A stretch of 64,000 bases of DNA from Massiliimalia sp050943535 (GTDB taxonomy: Bacteria; Bacillota; Clostridia; Oscillospirales; Ruminococcaceae). A program made the position numbers and the translations under genes. Positions 7,383-15,842 of this stretch are shown piece after piece (within the stretch, counting starts at the first letter, position 1; every line of letters starts with the position of its first letter). The stretch is from assembly GCA_050943535.1 (NCBI GenBank), contig JBMNPJ010000001.1, positions 1 to 64,000 on the forward strand, read 5' to 3'. The notes under the pieces are model-generated. The model did not search any database, had not been told where the DNA came from, and worked only from the letters and a program-made list of their open reading frames with translations.

Positions 7383-8549
7383 ATGCAAGTATCTGCCATT
7401 ATCGTTGCGGCAGGCAGCGGAACCCGTATGGGAGGCATTGACAAACAAATGCTTTCTCTGTGTGGGATGCCGGTGCTGATGCACAGTGTTCGGCTGTTTG
7501 ATGCCATGGACTGCGTCAAAGAAATTGTTCTGGTGACCCGCTCTGAACAGCAAGAAACCATTCGTCAGCTTTGTGAGACCGCTCAAGTGAAAACACCGGT
7601 GGTTTTGGTATCAGGTGGCAATACCCGCCAGCAGTCCTGTATTCATGGGTTGCATGCCTGTGCGCCTTCAGCAGAGCTGATTGCGATTCACGACGGTGCC
7701 AGGCCGCTGGCGGCGCAGGAAGATGTGCTTCGGGTGATCGAAGATGCCTGGAAATATGGAGCGGCTGCTTTAGGAGTTCCGTCAAAAGATACGGTAAAAA
7801 TGATTGATCAGCAGGGATTTATTGCTGGTACACCTGACCGGAATCTGGTTTGGAATGTGCAGACGCCCCAGGTGTTTCGCAAAAGCCTATATGAACAGGC
7901 GGTGCAGTGTGCGCAACAGCAAGGCCGGGAATTTACCGATGACTGCCAGTTAGTGGAAGCTATGGGACAGCGGGCTTATCTGACTCGAGGAAGTTACAGC
8001 AATATAAAGATTACCACGCCGGAAGATCAGTGGATCGCTCAGGCGCTACTGCAAAAAGGAAGCGGAAAGGATACACAAACAATGCGGATTGGACACGGAT
8101 ATGACGTTCACCGTTTGGTGGAAGGAAGAAAGCTGATTTTAGGAGGCGTTCAAATCCCTCACGACACTGGCTTGTTAGGGCATTCTGATGCAGATGTGCT
8201 GCTTCATGCCATTATGGACGCCTTATTGGGCGCTGCCGGATTGGGGGATATTGGAAAACACTTCCCGGACACAGATCCCGCATACGAAGGAGCAGACAGT
8301 TTAGGGCTTTTGGTTCAGGTGGCAAAGATCCTCAGAGACCATCATTTCACAATTCAAAATATTGACAGCACTGTAATCGCCCAGCGGCCGAAACTGGCTC
8401 CGTATCTGGATGAGATGAAACAAAAAATTGCCGCTGCCTGTGAAATCTCACCTGATCAGGTGAATTTGAAGGCAACCACGGAAGAAAAGCTGGGATTCAC
8501 TGGCCGGCTGGAAGGAATTTCTGCCCATTCGGTTGTTTTGCTTGGGTAA
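7383..8549 (+). CDS. ispDF: Bifunctional MEP cytidylyltransferase / MECDP synthase
   Basis: A 388-residue fusion of two non-consecutive steps of the methylerythritol phosphate isoprenoid pathway. Residues 1-~230 are IspD (CTP-binding IIVAAGSGTRMGG, then IHDGARPL), making CDP-methylerythritol. Residues ~237-388 are IspF (MRIGHGYDVHRL, HSDADVLLHAIMDALLG, GKHFPDTD), the zinc enzyme forming the cyclodiphosphate. The start is the ATG at 7383, preceded by AAAAGGAGG; the open frame extends 12 codons further upstream without a ribosome site. The IspE step between the two is encoded elsewhere. Confidence 0.95.
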   Translation: MQVSAIIVAAGSGTRMGGIDKQMLSLCGMPVLMHSVRLFDAMDCVKEIVLVTRSEQQETIRQLCETAQVKTPVVLVSGGNTRQQSCIHGLHACAPSAELIAIHDGARPLAAQEDVLRVIEDAWKYGAAALGVPSKDTVKMIDQQGFIAGTPDRNLVWNVQTPQVFRKSLYEQAVQCAQQQGREFTDDCQLVEAMGQRAYLTRGSYSNIKITTPEDQWIAQALLQKGSGKDTQTMRIGHGYDVHRLVEGRKLILGGVQIPHDTGLLGHSDADVLLHAIMDALLGAAGLGDIGKHFPDTDPAYEGADSLGLLVQVAKILRDHHFTIQNIDSTVIAQRPKLAPYLDEMKQKIAAACEISPDQVNLKATTEEKLGFTGRLEGISAHSVVLLG

Positions 8550-8630
8550 CCGTTTTTTTCTTCCTCACATAGACTGAGTTAGGCGCGGGAAATATTCCGT
8601 GCTAATCTTTCTAAAAAGGAGGAAGGAAAA

Positions 8631-8831
8631 ATGGGTGAAATAAAGTTTTCTGTGGCAAGCTTGACACAGGCCTACCGTGCGTCAGAGCAGCTTAAGCGGA
8701 AAGGAATTTCCAGTCGGATTTTACCTTCCGCAGATCAGAAAGGCTGCAGGTACACGCTGGCAGCCAACGGCAGTTTAGAAGAAATTACGGCGGTTTTGCG
8801 CCAGGCAGGGATTCGTATCACGGTGCTTTGA
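8631..8831 (+). CDS. DUF3343 putative Se/S carrier protein
   Basis: A 66-residue protein of the DUF3343 (Se_S_carrier) type: an alpha/beta fold beginning with a strand (IKFSVASLTQAYRASEQL) and a single conserved cysteine in KGCRYTLAANG. The family is thought to carry sulfur or selenium and is nearly always next to the class V aminotransferase-like gene found here, 18 bases downstream. A strong AAAAGGAGG precedes the ATG. In other bacteria the pair lies among selenium-dependent molybdenum hydroxylase genes; none of those are present here. Confidence 0.85.
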   Translation: MGEIKFSVASLTQAYRASEQLKRKGISSRILPSADQKGCRYTLAANGSLEEITAVLRQAGIRITVL

Positions 8832-8849
8832 CGAAACCTGAGGTAAGCT

Positions 8850-9986
8850 ATGATTTATTTGGACAATGCAGCGACTACCTATCCAAAGCCGCTGTCAGTA
8901 CAAAAGCGCGTCAATGAGGCGGTCCGCATTTACGGCGGCAATCCTGGGCGGGGCGGTCATCAAATGTCTTTGGCTGTATCCAAACAGGTATTTGCAGTTC
9001 GTGAGCGGGCTGCCCGTTTTTTTCATGCACCGGTAGAGAATGTGGTGTTTACCAGCAACTGTACCCATTCTTTAAATACGGCGATTCAGGGAATCATGAG
9101 CGGGGGCGGACATGTGATTATTTCCTGCATGGAACATAATTCTGTGTACCGACCTGTTTACGCCATGGCAAAAGAGGGAAGAATTACCTATGATGTTGCC
9201 AAGGTGTACGAAGGGGATCCTCAGCGCACAGTACAAAGCTTTGAACACCTGATCCGCCGGGATACCAAAGCGATTGTGTGTACCCATGCTTCCAATGTGA
9301 CGGGAATGGTGATGCCTATTCAGGAATTGGGAGAACTGTGCAGAAAAAAAGGCATTTATTTAATTGTAGATGCGGCACAGACAGCAGGGGTGCTTCCCAT
9401 TGATATGGAAGCGATGGGAATTCATATTCTCTGTACAGCTGGTCATAAAGGACTGTACGGGACTACCGGAACTGGGCTTTTAATTTTTGCTCCGGGAGTA
9501 GAGATGAAACCGCTGTTGTACGGGGGCACCGGAAGTGCTTCCAGTGATCCGGAACAGCCGGTGTTTTTGCCGGATCGGTTTGAAAGCGGTACCGTCAATT
9601 CGGTGGGGATCTTGTCCGTGGGAGCGGGAATCCAGCAGATTGAGCGAATGGGATTAAAACGGATTTATGACCATGAATCCGCTATCTGCAGCCGGATTTA
9701 CCGGGGACTGGGTTCTATAAAAGATGCCGTAACCTATATTCAAAAATATGAGCCGGGACAGTTTGCCCCAATTGTGCTGTTTAATTTAAAGGGAAAAACC
9801 TCTACACAAGTAGTCACCCTATTGGATCAGCATGGAATCTGTGTGCGGGGTGGTCTTCACTGTGCCCCTTTGGCGCACGAAGCACTGGGAACAATTTCTT
9901 CTGGGGCTGTACGGGTATCTCCCTCTATTTTTACCACACCTAGCCAGGCAGAACAGTTTTTGCGGGTATTAAAACAAATTTCATAA
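8850..9986 (+). CDS. Cysteine desulfurase-like class V aminotransferase (EF2568 type)
   Basis: 378 residues of the selenium-associated subfamily of cysteine desulfurases. The PLP lysine is K200 in TAGHKGLYGTTG, the aspartate that contacts the PLP ring is in IVDAAQTAG, and the catalytic cysteine is C338 in RGGLHCAPLAHEALG, which matches sulfur- or selenium-mobilising enzymes rather than plain aminotransferases. It would release persulfide from cysteine or selenium from selenocysteine, with the DUF3343 protein upstream as likely acceptor. GAGGTAAGCT forms the ribosome site. No iscU, selD or yqeB/yqeC neighbour is present, so the acceptor pathway is open. Confidence 0.88.
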   Translation: MIYLDNAATTYPKPLSVQKRVNEAVRIYGGNPGRGGHQMSLAVSKQVFAVRERAARFFHAPVENVVFTSNCTHSLNTAIQGIMSGGGHVIISCMEHNSVYRPVYAMAKEGRITYDVAKVYEGDPQRTVQSFEHLIRRDTKAIVCTHASNVTGMVMPIQELGELCRKKGIYLIVDAAQTAGVLPIDMEAMGIHILCTAGHKGLYGTTGTGLLIFAPGVEMKPLLYGGTGSASSDPEQPVFLPDRFESGTVNSVGILSVGAGIQQIERMGLKRIYDHESAICSRIYRGLGSIKDAVTYIQKYEPGQFAPIVLFNLKGKTSTQVVTLLDQHGICVRGGLHCAPLAHEALGTISSGAVRVSPSIFTTPSQAEQFLRVLKQIS

Positions 9987-10003
9987 AATCCTAGGATTAT
10001 TAC

Positions 10004-10032
10004 TTGAAATTAAGGCAAAGAATTGATAAAAT
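10004..10032 (+). promoter_or_regulatory. Promoter of cdaA-cdaR
   Basis: TTGAAA (10004-10009), a 17 bp spacer, TAAAAT (10027-10032), with an upstream TG at the extended -10 position. The ATG used (10084) is about 45 bases beyond the predicted transcription start. Confidence 0.8.
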
Positions 10033-10083
10033 AAAATCAGGAATGTTTGACTTTGTGATGATAAAAAGTAAGGAAGTATGCTT

Positions 10084-10953
10084 ATGCAACTAATTGAAAA
10101 TATTTTGAAATCTCTGGGCAGTGTTTTTTCCATGTTTGGAATCGCTGACCTGGTGGATATTATCCTGATTTCGTTTATTATTTATAAATTGCTGCAGTTT
10201 GCCAGAGAAACCCGAGCGCAGCAGCTGTTAAAAGGGATTTTTCTGTTGGCATTGGCTTATTTTGCGTCTACCATATTTGAACTGAAAACCATGTCCTTTT
10301 TGCTGCAAAATGTGTTCCAGAGTGGGATTTTGGTCATTGTGGTTTTGTTCCAGCCGGAACTGCGCCGTATGCTGGAAAAGGTGGGACGCACCAAGGTTCC
10401 CCATGTGTTTGGGGTATCTTCCGGAGATAAAAACGCTGAATGGGAAAAGGCAATCCCTATTATTGCGGAGGCAGTCAACCGTCTGTCCAAGTCTATGACA
10501 GGTGCGCTGATTGTTATCGAGCAGAAAACCCGTTTAGGGGAACAGATTGATACTGGGGTTATTTTGGATGCTCAGCCCAGCTTGGAGTTGTTCGGAAATA
10601 TTTTCTTTGTCAATACGCCTTTGCACGATGGTGCGGTGATTATGCGGGACGGCAAAATTAAGGCGGCAGCATGTTTTCTGCCAAAACCGCAGAAAGAAGA
10701 ATTGATTGCTTCTCATTTAGGTTCCCGTCACCGGGCTTCTATTGGGATCAGTGAGGTTTCTGATGCCATTACCATTGTGGTATCAGAAGAAACTGGAACT
10801 GTGTCTATTGCGGAAAACGGTCAGCTGGAACGGGGATTCACCAAAGAACGGCTGATTGAATATTTAAGCGAACGTCTGCTTCCAAAACCGGAAGAAGAGA
10901 AAAAGTCTGCTTTCAAATTACCAAGAAAGGAGACAAAAAATAATGACAAATAA
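10084..10953 (+). CDS. cdaA: Diadenylate cyclase CdaA
   Basis: 289 residues. Three N-terminal membrane segments (to about residue 85) are followed by the DAC domain with both catalytic motifs: D182-G183-A184 in LHDGAVIM and R215-H216-R217 in GSRHRAS. It makes c-di-AMP from two ATP, which controls potassium uptake, osmolyte import and wall homeostasis. The start is set at 10084 because AAGGA (10070-10074) is nine bases upstream of it and too close to the in-frame ATG at 10078. The gene overlaps cdaR by 11 bases. The usual third partner glmM does not follow here. Confidence 0.95.
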   Translation: MQLIENILKSLGSVFSMFGIADLVDIILISFIIYKLLQFARETRAQQLLKGIFLLALAYFASTIFELKTMSFLLQNVFQSGILVIVVLFQPELRRMLEKVGRTKVPHVFGVSSGDKNAEWEKAIPIIAEAVNRLSKSMTGALIVIEQKTRLGEQIDTGVILDAQPSLELFGNIFFVNTPLHDGAVIMRDGKIKAAACFLPKPQKEELIASHLGSRHRASIGISEVSDAITIVVSEETGTVSIAENGQLERGFTKERLIEYLSERLLPKPEEEKKSAFKLPRKETKNNDK

Positions 10954-12247
10954 ATCTGAAACAAAAAAGAGAAAAAAATTGGTTCCTTCCCAGTTGTTTG
11001 AAAATAATCGCTTTTTGCTGATTTTATCGGTGCTGGTGGCTTTTGTCTCCTGGTTTTTGGTAAGCACCACAGTTAATCCCAATGCCAATACCACGATTAA
11101 AGATGTTCCGGTGACCATTGATTTGACCGATACTGCGGCAGAAAACAACGGGTTGAGTGTGGTAAGCGATAAAGAGATTACAGTAGATGTTGCGGTTCGA
11201 GGAAAATCTTATGAGATCGGTAATCTGGATGCAGAAGATTTTAAAGTGGTACCGGTGAATCTTGGTGAGGTAACCGAACCAGGAATGCACGAGCTGACTT
11301 TGCAGGTAACTCCCATTGTAGACTTAAGCGAAGATACAGAAGCGGTTGCAGAACCTAGAAGAATTTCGGTTCAGTTTGACCGGATGGAAAAGAAAACATT
11401 TCAGCTGGAGGCCTCTGCACCGTATAAAGAAGCGGCAGAAGGCTACTACATCGACCAGTATATTGCTTCTCCGAAAGAACTTACCATCAGTGGGCCAGAA
11501 AGTATTGTATCTCAAATTTCACGATGTGTTGTAGAAAACAAAGATAAGATGGAAATTAATAATTCCAGCACCATTGACGGTACGTTGATTCTTTATGACG
11601 CCAATGGCCAGGTAATTGATGACACTTATCTGAGTTATCCGGAGGATACACAGTTTAAAATTGCAATTCCGCTGTATAAACAGGAGACATTGCCGTTTAC
11701 CTTTGAGTTTTACAATGTTCCGGAAGGAATTGATACCGATGCGCTGGAATACACCATTGAACCGGTTGATGAACTGACTGTGGGAATTCCGGTGGATGCA
11801 GCAACAGACGTTTCTGCGATTTCTTTGGGTCGGGTGGATTTCCGCAAGATTGACATTAAAAAGTCTTTGACGTTTGATGTGTCTTTGTTGGCGGGCTATG
11901 TCAATATCGATGATATTAATCAGGTCAATGTGACGTTCTTGACGGATGAATATGATAAGACATATATTTCTACTTCCAATTTGGTGGTAACCAATGTTCC
12001 TTCTGGCTATGAGGTGGAAATTATTTCTACGAAAATTTCTGATATTCGGTTTATTGGGAAAAAGGATCAGCTGGAAGGTCTGACTCCTGCAGATGTGGTG
12101 GCAACCATTGACTGTTCTCAGATTCAGAACTTTTTTGCAGGACAGCAGCGGGTACCGGTAACGATTACTGCCAACAATGGTAAACAGGTGTGGGCAGTAG
12201 GAGAAAAGTCGGCGCTGATCTCCATCAAGGAAATATCAGAAGAATAG
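10943..12247 (+). CDS. cdaR: YbbR-domain regulator of CdaA (CdaR)
   Basis: 434 residues with one N-terminal membrane anchor (LILSVLVAFVSWFLVSTTV, residues ~22-40) and four extracytoplasmic YbbR repeats of ~80 residues. Recurring segments such as PVTIDLTDTA, VTVDV-type strands and VNLGEV/VDFRKIDI mark the repeats. CdaR binds CdaA through its membrane anchor and modulates c-di-AMP synthesis. Translation is coupled: AAAGGAG lies inside the end of cdaA and the ATG overlaps it. A strong terminator follows at 12304. Confidence 0.93.
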   Translation: MTNKSETKKRKKLVPSQLFENNRFLLILSVLVAFVSWFLVSTTVNPNANTTIKDVPVTIDLTDTAAENNGLSVVSDKEITVDVAVRGKSYEIGNLDAEDFKVVPVNLGEVTEPGMHELTLQVTPIVDLSEDTEAVAEPRRISVQFDRMEKKTFQLEASAPYKEAAEGYYIDQYIASPKELTISGPESIVSQISRCVVENKDKMEINNSSTIDGTLILYDANGQVIDDTYLSYPEDTQFKIAIPLYKQETLPFTFEFYNVPEGIDTDALEYTIEPVDELTVGIPVDAATDVSAISLGRVDFRKIDIKKSLTFDVSLLAGYVNIDDINQVNVTFLTDEYDKTYISTSNLVVTNVPSGYEVEIISTKISDIRFIGKKDQLEGLTPADVVATIDCSQIQNFFAGQQRVPVTITANNGKQVWAVGEKSALISIKEISEE

Positions 12248-12303
12248 TTGTAGGATTTTGTGATTCCCTGTAATAACAAGCTTAGGGGTAAATCAGATCA
12301 AGT

Positions 12304-12339
12304 AAAATGCAGACCGTGCTCATGGTCTGCATTTTGTTT
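12304..12339 (+). terminator. Terminator of cdaA-cdaR
   Basis: AAAATGCAGACC, an 8-base loop, GGTCTGCATTTT then GTTTG. The same 12 bp stem sequence recurs in the terminator at 41706. Confidence 0.9.
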
Positions 12340-12365
12340 GAGTGGAAAACAGAAAGGATGCATCT

Positions 12366-13955
12366 ATGGCAATTTGTATGAATAATATTAAAATCAAGAT
12401 CAATGAGCCGGATACCCGTGCGATTGAAAAAGCAGTACATACACTGGGGCTTTCTTCCTCTCAGGTAACTGCTGCCCATTTATATAAAAAATCTTTGGAT
12501 GCCCGAAAGCAGGATCAGATTCGTTTTGTATGTTCTGTTTTACTTGAAACACAGGGCGTGGACGAAGCAAAACTATGCCGCCGGTGTAAGGATGCTTCCT
12601 TGCGGGAAAAGACGGCACTTTCTTTCGATAAAGGAACGCAAAAGCCTTCTGCGCCTATTTTTATTGCCGGATTCGGCCCTGCAGGAATGTTTTGTGCTTA
12701 CACCCTTGCAAAAGAGGGATATTATCCCATTGTTTTGGAGCGGGGATATGATGTGGATCAGCGGGTGCAGGCAGTAGAGGGATTTTGGAGGCAGAGGAAT
12801 CTGGATCCCCGATGCAATGTTCAATTTGGAGAGGGGGGCGCAGGCACCTTCTCTGACGGAAAGCTGACCACCCGTATTTCAGACAGTCGGTGCGATTATG
12901 TTCTGCAGTTGTTTTCCAAGTTTGGAGCACCGGAAGAAATTTTGTGGAAAGCAAAACCCCATATTGGTACGGACCATTTGCGGGGAGTAGTCAAAGCACT
13001 CCGACAGGAGATCATCAGGCTGGGCGGTCAGGTGCGGTTTGCCAGCCAGCTGGAGGATTTGAAACTGGTGAATGGAAAGCTAAGGGAAATTACCGTCAAT
13101 GGTGAAACACTGCCTGCGGAGGCTTTGGTGCTGGCAGTGGGACACAGTGCTCGTGACACCTTTTCCATGCTGTTGGAACGGGGAATCTCCATGATCCCTA
13201 AGAATTTTTCTGTTGGGGTTCGGGCAGAACATCTGCAAACAGAGATTAACCGAGGATTGTATGGAAAAGCGGCAGAGAGCCCATATCTTCCGGTAGGGGA
13301 ATATCAGCTGTCTTACCGGGAAAATGGCCGGGGAGTGTATACGTTCTGTATGTGTCCCGGAGGATTTGTGGTACCTTCCAGCTCATCACAAGGGACTGTG
13401 GTTACCAACGGAATGAGTGAATTCCAGAGGAATCAAAAAAATGCCAATGCGGCAGTGGTTGTATCTGTAGGAGCCGAGGATTTTGGTTCTCATCCTATGG
13501 ACGGAGTGAAGTTTCAAGAACAGTTGGAACGGAGAGCGTTTGAATTGGCAGGAAAAGACTATACTGCTCCTGCTGTCGACCTGGGCAGTTTTCTGCGTGG
13601 GGAAAAGGGGCTTTCTCTGGGACGGGTGCAGCCTAGTTATGCGCTGGGTGTTTCTCCTGTGGATTTTGATACACTATTTCCTCACTTTGTCAGTGATATG
13701 CTGCGCAAAGGATTTCGAAATTTTGGCAGAAAGCTGCCTGGTTATGATAGCGGGGATACCATTCTTACGGGTGTAGAAACCAGAACATCTTCACCGGTGC
13801 GCATGATGAGAAGTGAAGAAAATTTAAAGGCATTGGGTTTGGATGGAGTTTATCCTTGCGGAGAAGGAGCTGGCTATGCCGGAGGAATTATGAGTGCTGC
13901 AGTAGATGGAATTCGAGTAGCAGAACAAATTATGAAACAGTATTCACCGGAATAA
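12366..13955 (+). CDS. FAD-dependent dehydrogenase (COG2509 type)
   Basis: 529 residues. The N-terminal ~85 residues form a small alpha/beta domain (IKIKINEPDTRAIEKAV). An FAD-binding Rossmann motif follows (IFIAGFGPAGMFCAYTLAKE), then the family signature QFGEGGAGTFSDGKLTTRI, and near the C-terminus GEGAGYAGGIMSAAVDG. The family is conserved but its substrate is unknown; in many Clostridia it lies beside the cdaA-ybbR-glmM genes, as here. The start at 12366 follows AAAGGATG; an earlier in-frame ATG at 12342 lies before that ribosome site. Its own terminator is at 13979. Confidence 0.9.
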   Translation: MAICMNNIKIKINEPDTRAIEKAVHTLGLSSSQVTAAHLYKKSLDARKQDQIRFVCSVLLETQGVDEAKLCRRCKDASLREKTALSFDKGTQKPSAPIFIAGFGPAGMFCAYTLAKEGYYPIVLERGYDVDQRVQAVEGFWRQRNLDPRCNVQFGEGGAGTFSDGKLTTRISDSRCDYVLQLFSKFGAPEEILWKAKPHIGTDHLRGVVKALRQEIIRLGGQVRFASQLEDLKLVNGKLREITVNGETLPAEALVLAVGHSARDTFSMLLERGISMIPKNFSVGVRAEHLQTEINRGLYGKAAESPYLPVGEYQLSYRENGRGVYTFCMCPGGFVVPSSSSQGTVVTNGMSEFQRNQKNANAAVVVSVGAEDFGSHPMDGVKFQEQLERRAFELAGKDYTAPAVDLGSFLRGEKGLSLGRVQPSYALGVSPVDFDTLFPHFVSDMLRKGFRNFGRKLPGYDSGDTILTGVETRTSSPVRMMRSEENLKALGLDGVYPCGEGAGYAGGIMSAAVDGIRVAEQIMKQYSPE

Positions 13956-13978
13956 AAAAGTGCATTTACATCATTTTC

Positions 13979-14027
13979 AATCCTCATTGACAGGTATAAA
14001 AAATGCCTGAAAATGGGGATTTTTTGT
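13979..14027 (+). terminator. Terminator of the FAD dehydrogenase gene
   Basis: AATCCTCATT/AATGGGGATT plus CAGG/CCTG form a long interrupted stem followed by TTTTTTG. Confidence 0.85.
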
Positions 14028-14076
14028 GAAAAAAATAAGGACAAAAAATTTTTATACAAAAAATTGCACAAAATTA

Positions 14077-14105
14077 TTGACAAATTAAAAAACATACTGT
14101 ATAAT
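14077..14105 (+). promoter_or_regulatory. Consensus promoter of cluster A
   Basis: TTGACA (14077-14082), a 17 bp spacer and TATAAT (14100-14105): both hexamers match the sigma-A consensus exactly, which predicts very strong basal expression unless repressed. Confidence 0.92.
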
Positions 14106-14237
14106 CAGGTACATAAAGATTAAGAGCCTTACCAATTCACTTGAATCAGTCAAGGATTAAAAATGGAAAGGCTGTTTTTTAAACAAAATTACGTGCACGG
14201 GCACAAATTTGTTCTTTGGGCGAAGCCATTTGGGTTT

Positions 14238-14335
14238 CCAAAGGGATGTGAATCCCTTTGGCCGCCGGAGGCGAAAATTCAAAACCGAAAAATTTGAAAG
14301 GGGGACGTCCCCCTTTGTAGTCTCATTGAGACTAC
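14238..14335. repeat. Dispersed hairpin repeat, copy 2, with two further palindromes
   Basis: The first 35 bases match 366-400 with compensated stem changes, followed by CCGCCGGAGGC. Two more hairpins follow without a gap (14297-14316 and 14317-14335). It sits inside the transcribed leader of the cluster A importer. Confidence 0.65.
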
Positions 14336-14432
14336 AAAACTTCCCTATTGGCTTTATATTAATTTGTATATCAGCGGGATGTGGATTCTCGTTTGAAAAT
14401 AATAAACTAAAAACATTAAAAGGGGAATGGTT

Positions 14433-15752
14433 ATGAAATCACCAAAACAAGCAGTAGCATTTATGCTGGCAGGAGCAATGATGGCCGGAATGATTTCTTC
14501 CTGTGGAGGAGGTTCTGGAGATACGGCTTCCAATGGCGGAGGAGGAAATAAAGATTCCGGTACAGTGGAAGTATGGTCTTCTTTGAGCCAAGAAGAAATG
14601 AACGGATATAAAGATGTCTACAAAGAAATGACCGGAAAAGATGTGAAAATGACAATTATTCCAGGAGATCAGTATGAAACAAAAATGCAGACAGCATTTC
14701 GTACTGGAACCAATGCACCTGATATTTGTACATTTGAAATTAAAGCTTTGGGTCGTTTTAAAGATACAGGCTTCTTAGCAGATTTGTCAGAATTTGGCGC
14801 ACAGGAAATTTTGGATAATCAGATTCCTTATGTAGCTGATCTTTCTATGAACAGTAAAGGCGAAATTTCAGGTCTGTCCTGGCAGTCTACACCTGGTGGT
14901 TTCTGGTATAAAAAGGATTTGGCAAAAGAATATTTAGGAACCGATGATCCAGAAGAAGTTGGACAAATTGTTTCTTCCTGGGATTCTATTTTGGAAGCTG
15001 GTAAGAGCGTTTATGAAAAGAGTGGCGGTAAAGTTTCTTTGCTGGATGATACCAACAGTGCACGAGTTGTATTGAAAAATAATAAAGGTGTGCCATGGGT
15101 AGATGAAGACGGCAATTTGCCATCTGATGATATTTTGACCAATATGTTTGAAATGGAAAAAACACTTCGTGATAACAATTGCGATGCTAAAATTGAACCT
15201 TGGTCTGCTGCGTGGTCATCTGCAATGTATGAATCCGATCCGTTTATTGGATTTACCTGTGCAACCTGGGGGCTGCATTATGTAATTAAAGCCAACACCC
15301 CAGAAGAAAAGAAAGCAGAATGTGAAAACACTTGGGGCTTTACACCTTTTGTTATGCCTTACCAAGATGGCGGTACATGGTACGGAATGTATTCAAAATC
15401 TGATAACAAAGAAGCTGCATGGGACTTTATGAAAACCATGGTTGCAGATGAAACATATTTGAAAGATTACCTGATTGGTGAATTAGGAGATTTCCCAGGA
15501 TATGTTCCGGCAATTGAAACAGCAATTGCAGAAGGTCATACAGATTCCTTTACTGGAGATCAGCAGATTTTCCAATATTTTTATGATACTGCTATGGATG
15601 TCAATGTAGACGGTATGACCGCATATGACAATAAAGCTGATGAAGTATTCGGCGCGAAAGTAAAACTTTTGTTAGCAGGCGATATTACAGTGGATGAAGC
15701 TGTGGAACAGTTTAAAGCTGATATGAAAGCAGCGTTCCCGGAAATTAAATAA
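14433..15752 (+). CDS. Sugar-type ABC transporter binding lipoprotein A1
   Basis: 439 residues. A lipoprotein signal peptide (FMLAGAMMAGMISSC) is followed by a Gly/Ser linker and a family 1 solute-binding fold (VEVWSSLSQEEMNGYKDVYK at the N-terminus). It would be anchored to the outer membrane face and deliver a carbohydrate-type ligand to the permeases at 17238 and 18139. The ATG at 14433 is chosen because AGGGG ends seven bases earlier; the in-frame ATG at 14427 is too close. It is a tandem duplicate of A2 (15843), sharing long identical blocks such as YLGTDDPEE and IPYVADLSMNSKGEISG. The ligand is unknown. Confidence 0.92.
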   Translation: MKSPKQAVAFMLAGAMMAGMISSCGGGSGDTASNGGGGNKDSGTVEVWSSLSQEEMNGYKDVYKEMTGKDVKMTIIPGDQYETKMQTAFRTGTNAPDICTFEIKALGRFKDTGFLADLSEFGAQEILDNQIPYVADLSMNSKGEISGLSWQSTPGGFWYKKDLAKEYLGTDDPEEVGQIVSSWDSILEAGKSVYEKSGGKVSLLDDTNSARVVLKNNKGVPWVDEDGNLPSDDILTNMFEMEKTLRDNNCDAKIEPWSAAWSSAMYESDPFIGFTCATWGLHYVIKANTPEEKKAECENTWGFTPFVMPYQDGGTWYGMYSKSDNKEAAWDFMKTMVADETYLKDYLIGELGDFPGYVPAIETAIAEGHTDSFTGDQQIFQYFYDTAMDVNVDGMTAYDNKADEVFGAKVKLLLAGDITVDEAVEQFKADMKAAFPEIK

Positions 15753-15842
15753 TAAATGCGAAGCAAAAACCCTTGATTTTATTTTGTACCTTAGCGGCTG
15801 TTGGAAATAGTCGCTCAAAATATAATGAAAAGAGGAATGGTT

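Larger units (their letters stand above)
14028..14432 (+). other. Promoter plus multi-hairpin leader of cluster A
   Basis: About 330 bases lie between a perfect promoter (14077-14105) and the first gene at 14433. The leader holds three consecutive hairpins: CCAAAGGGAT/ATCCCTTTGG (14238-14261, the dispersed repeat), the palindrome AAAGGGGGACGTCCCCCTTT (14297-14316), and GTAGTCTC/GAGACTAC (14317-14335). None has a T-run after it, so none looks like a terminator. No known riboswitch consensus was recognised. Confidence 0.7.
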
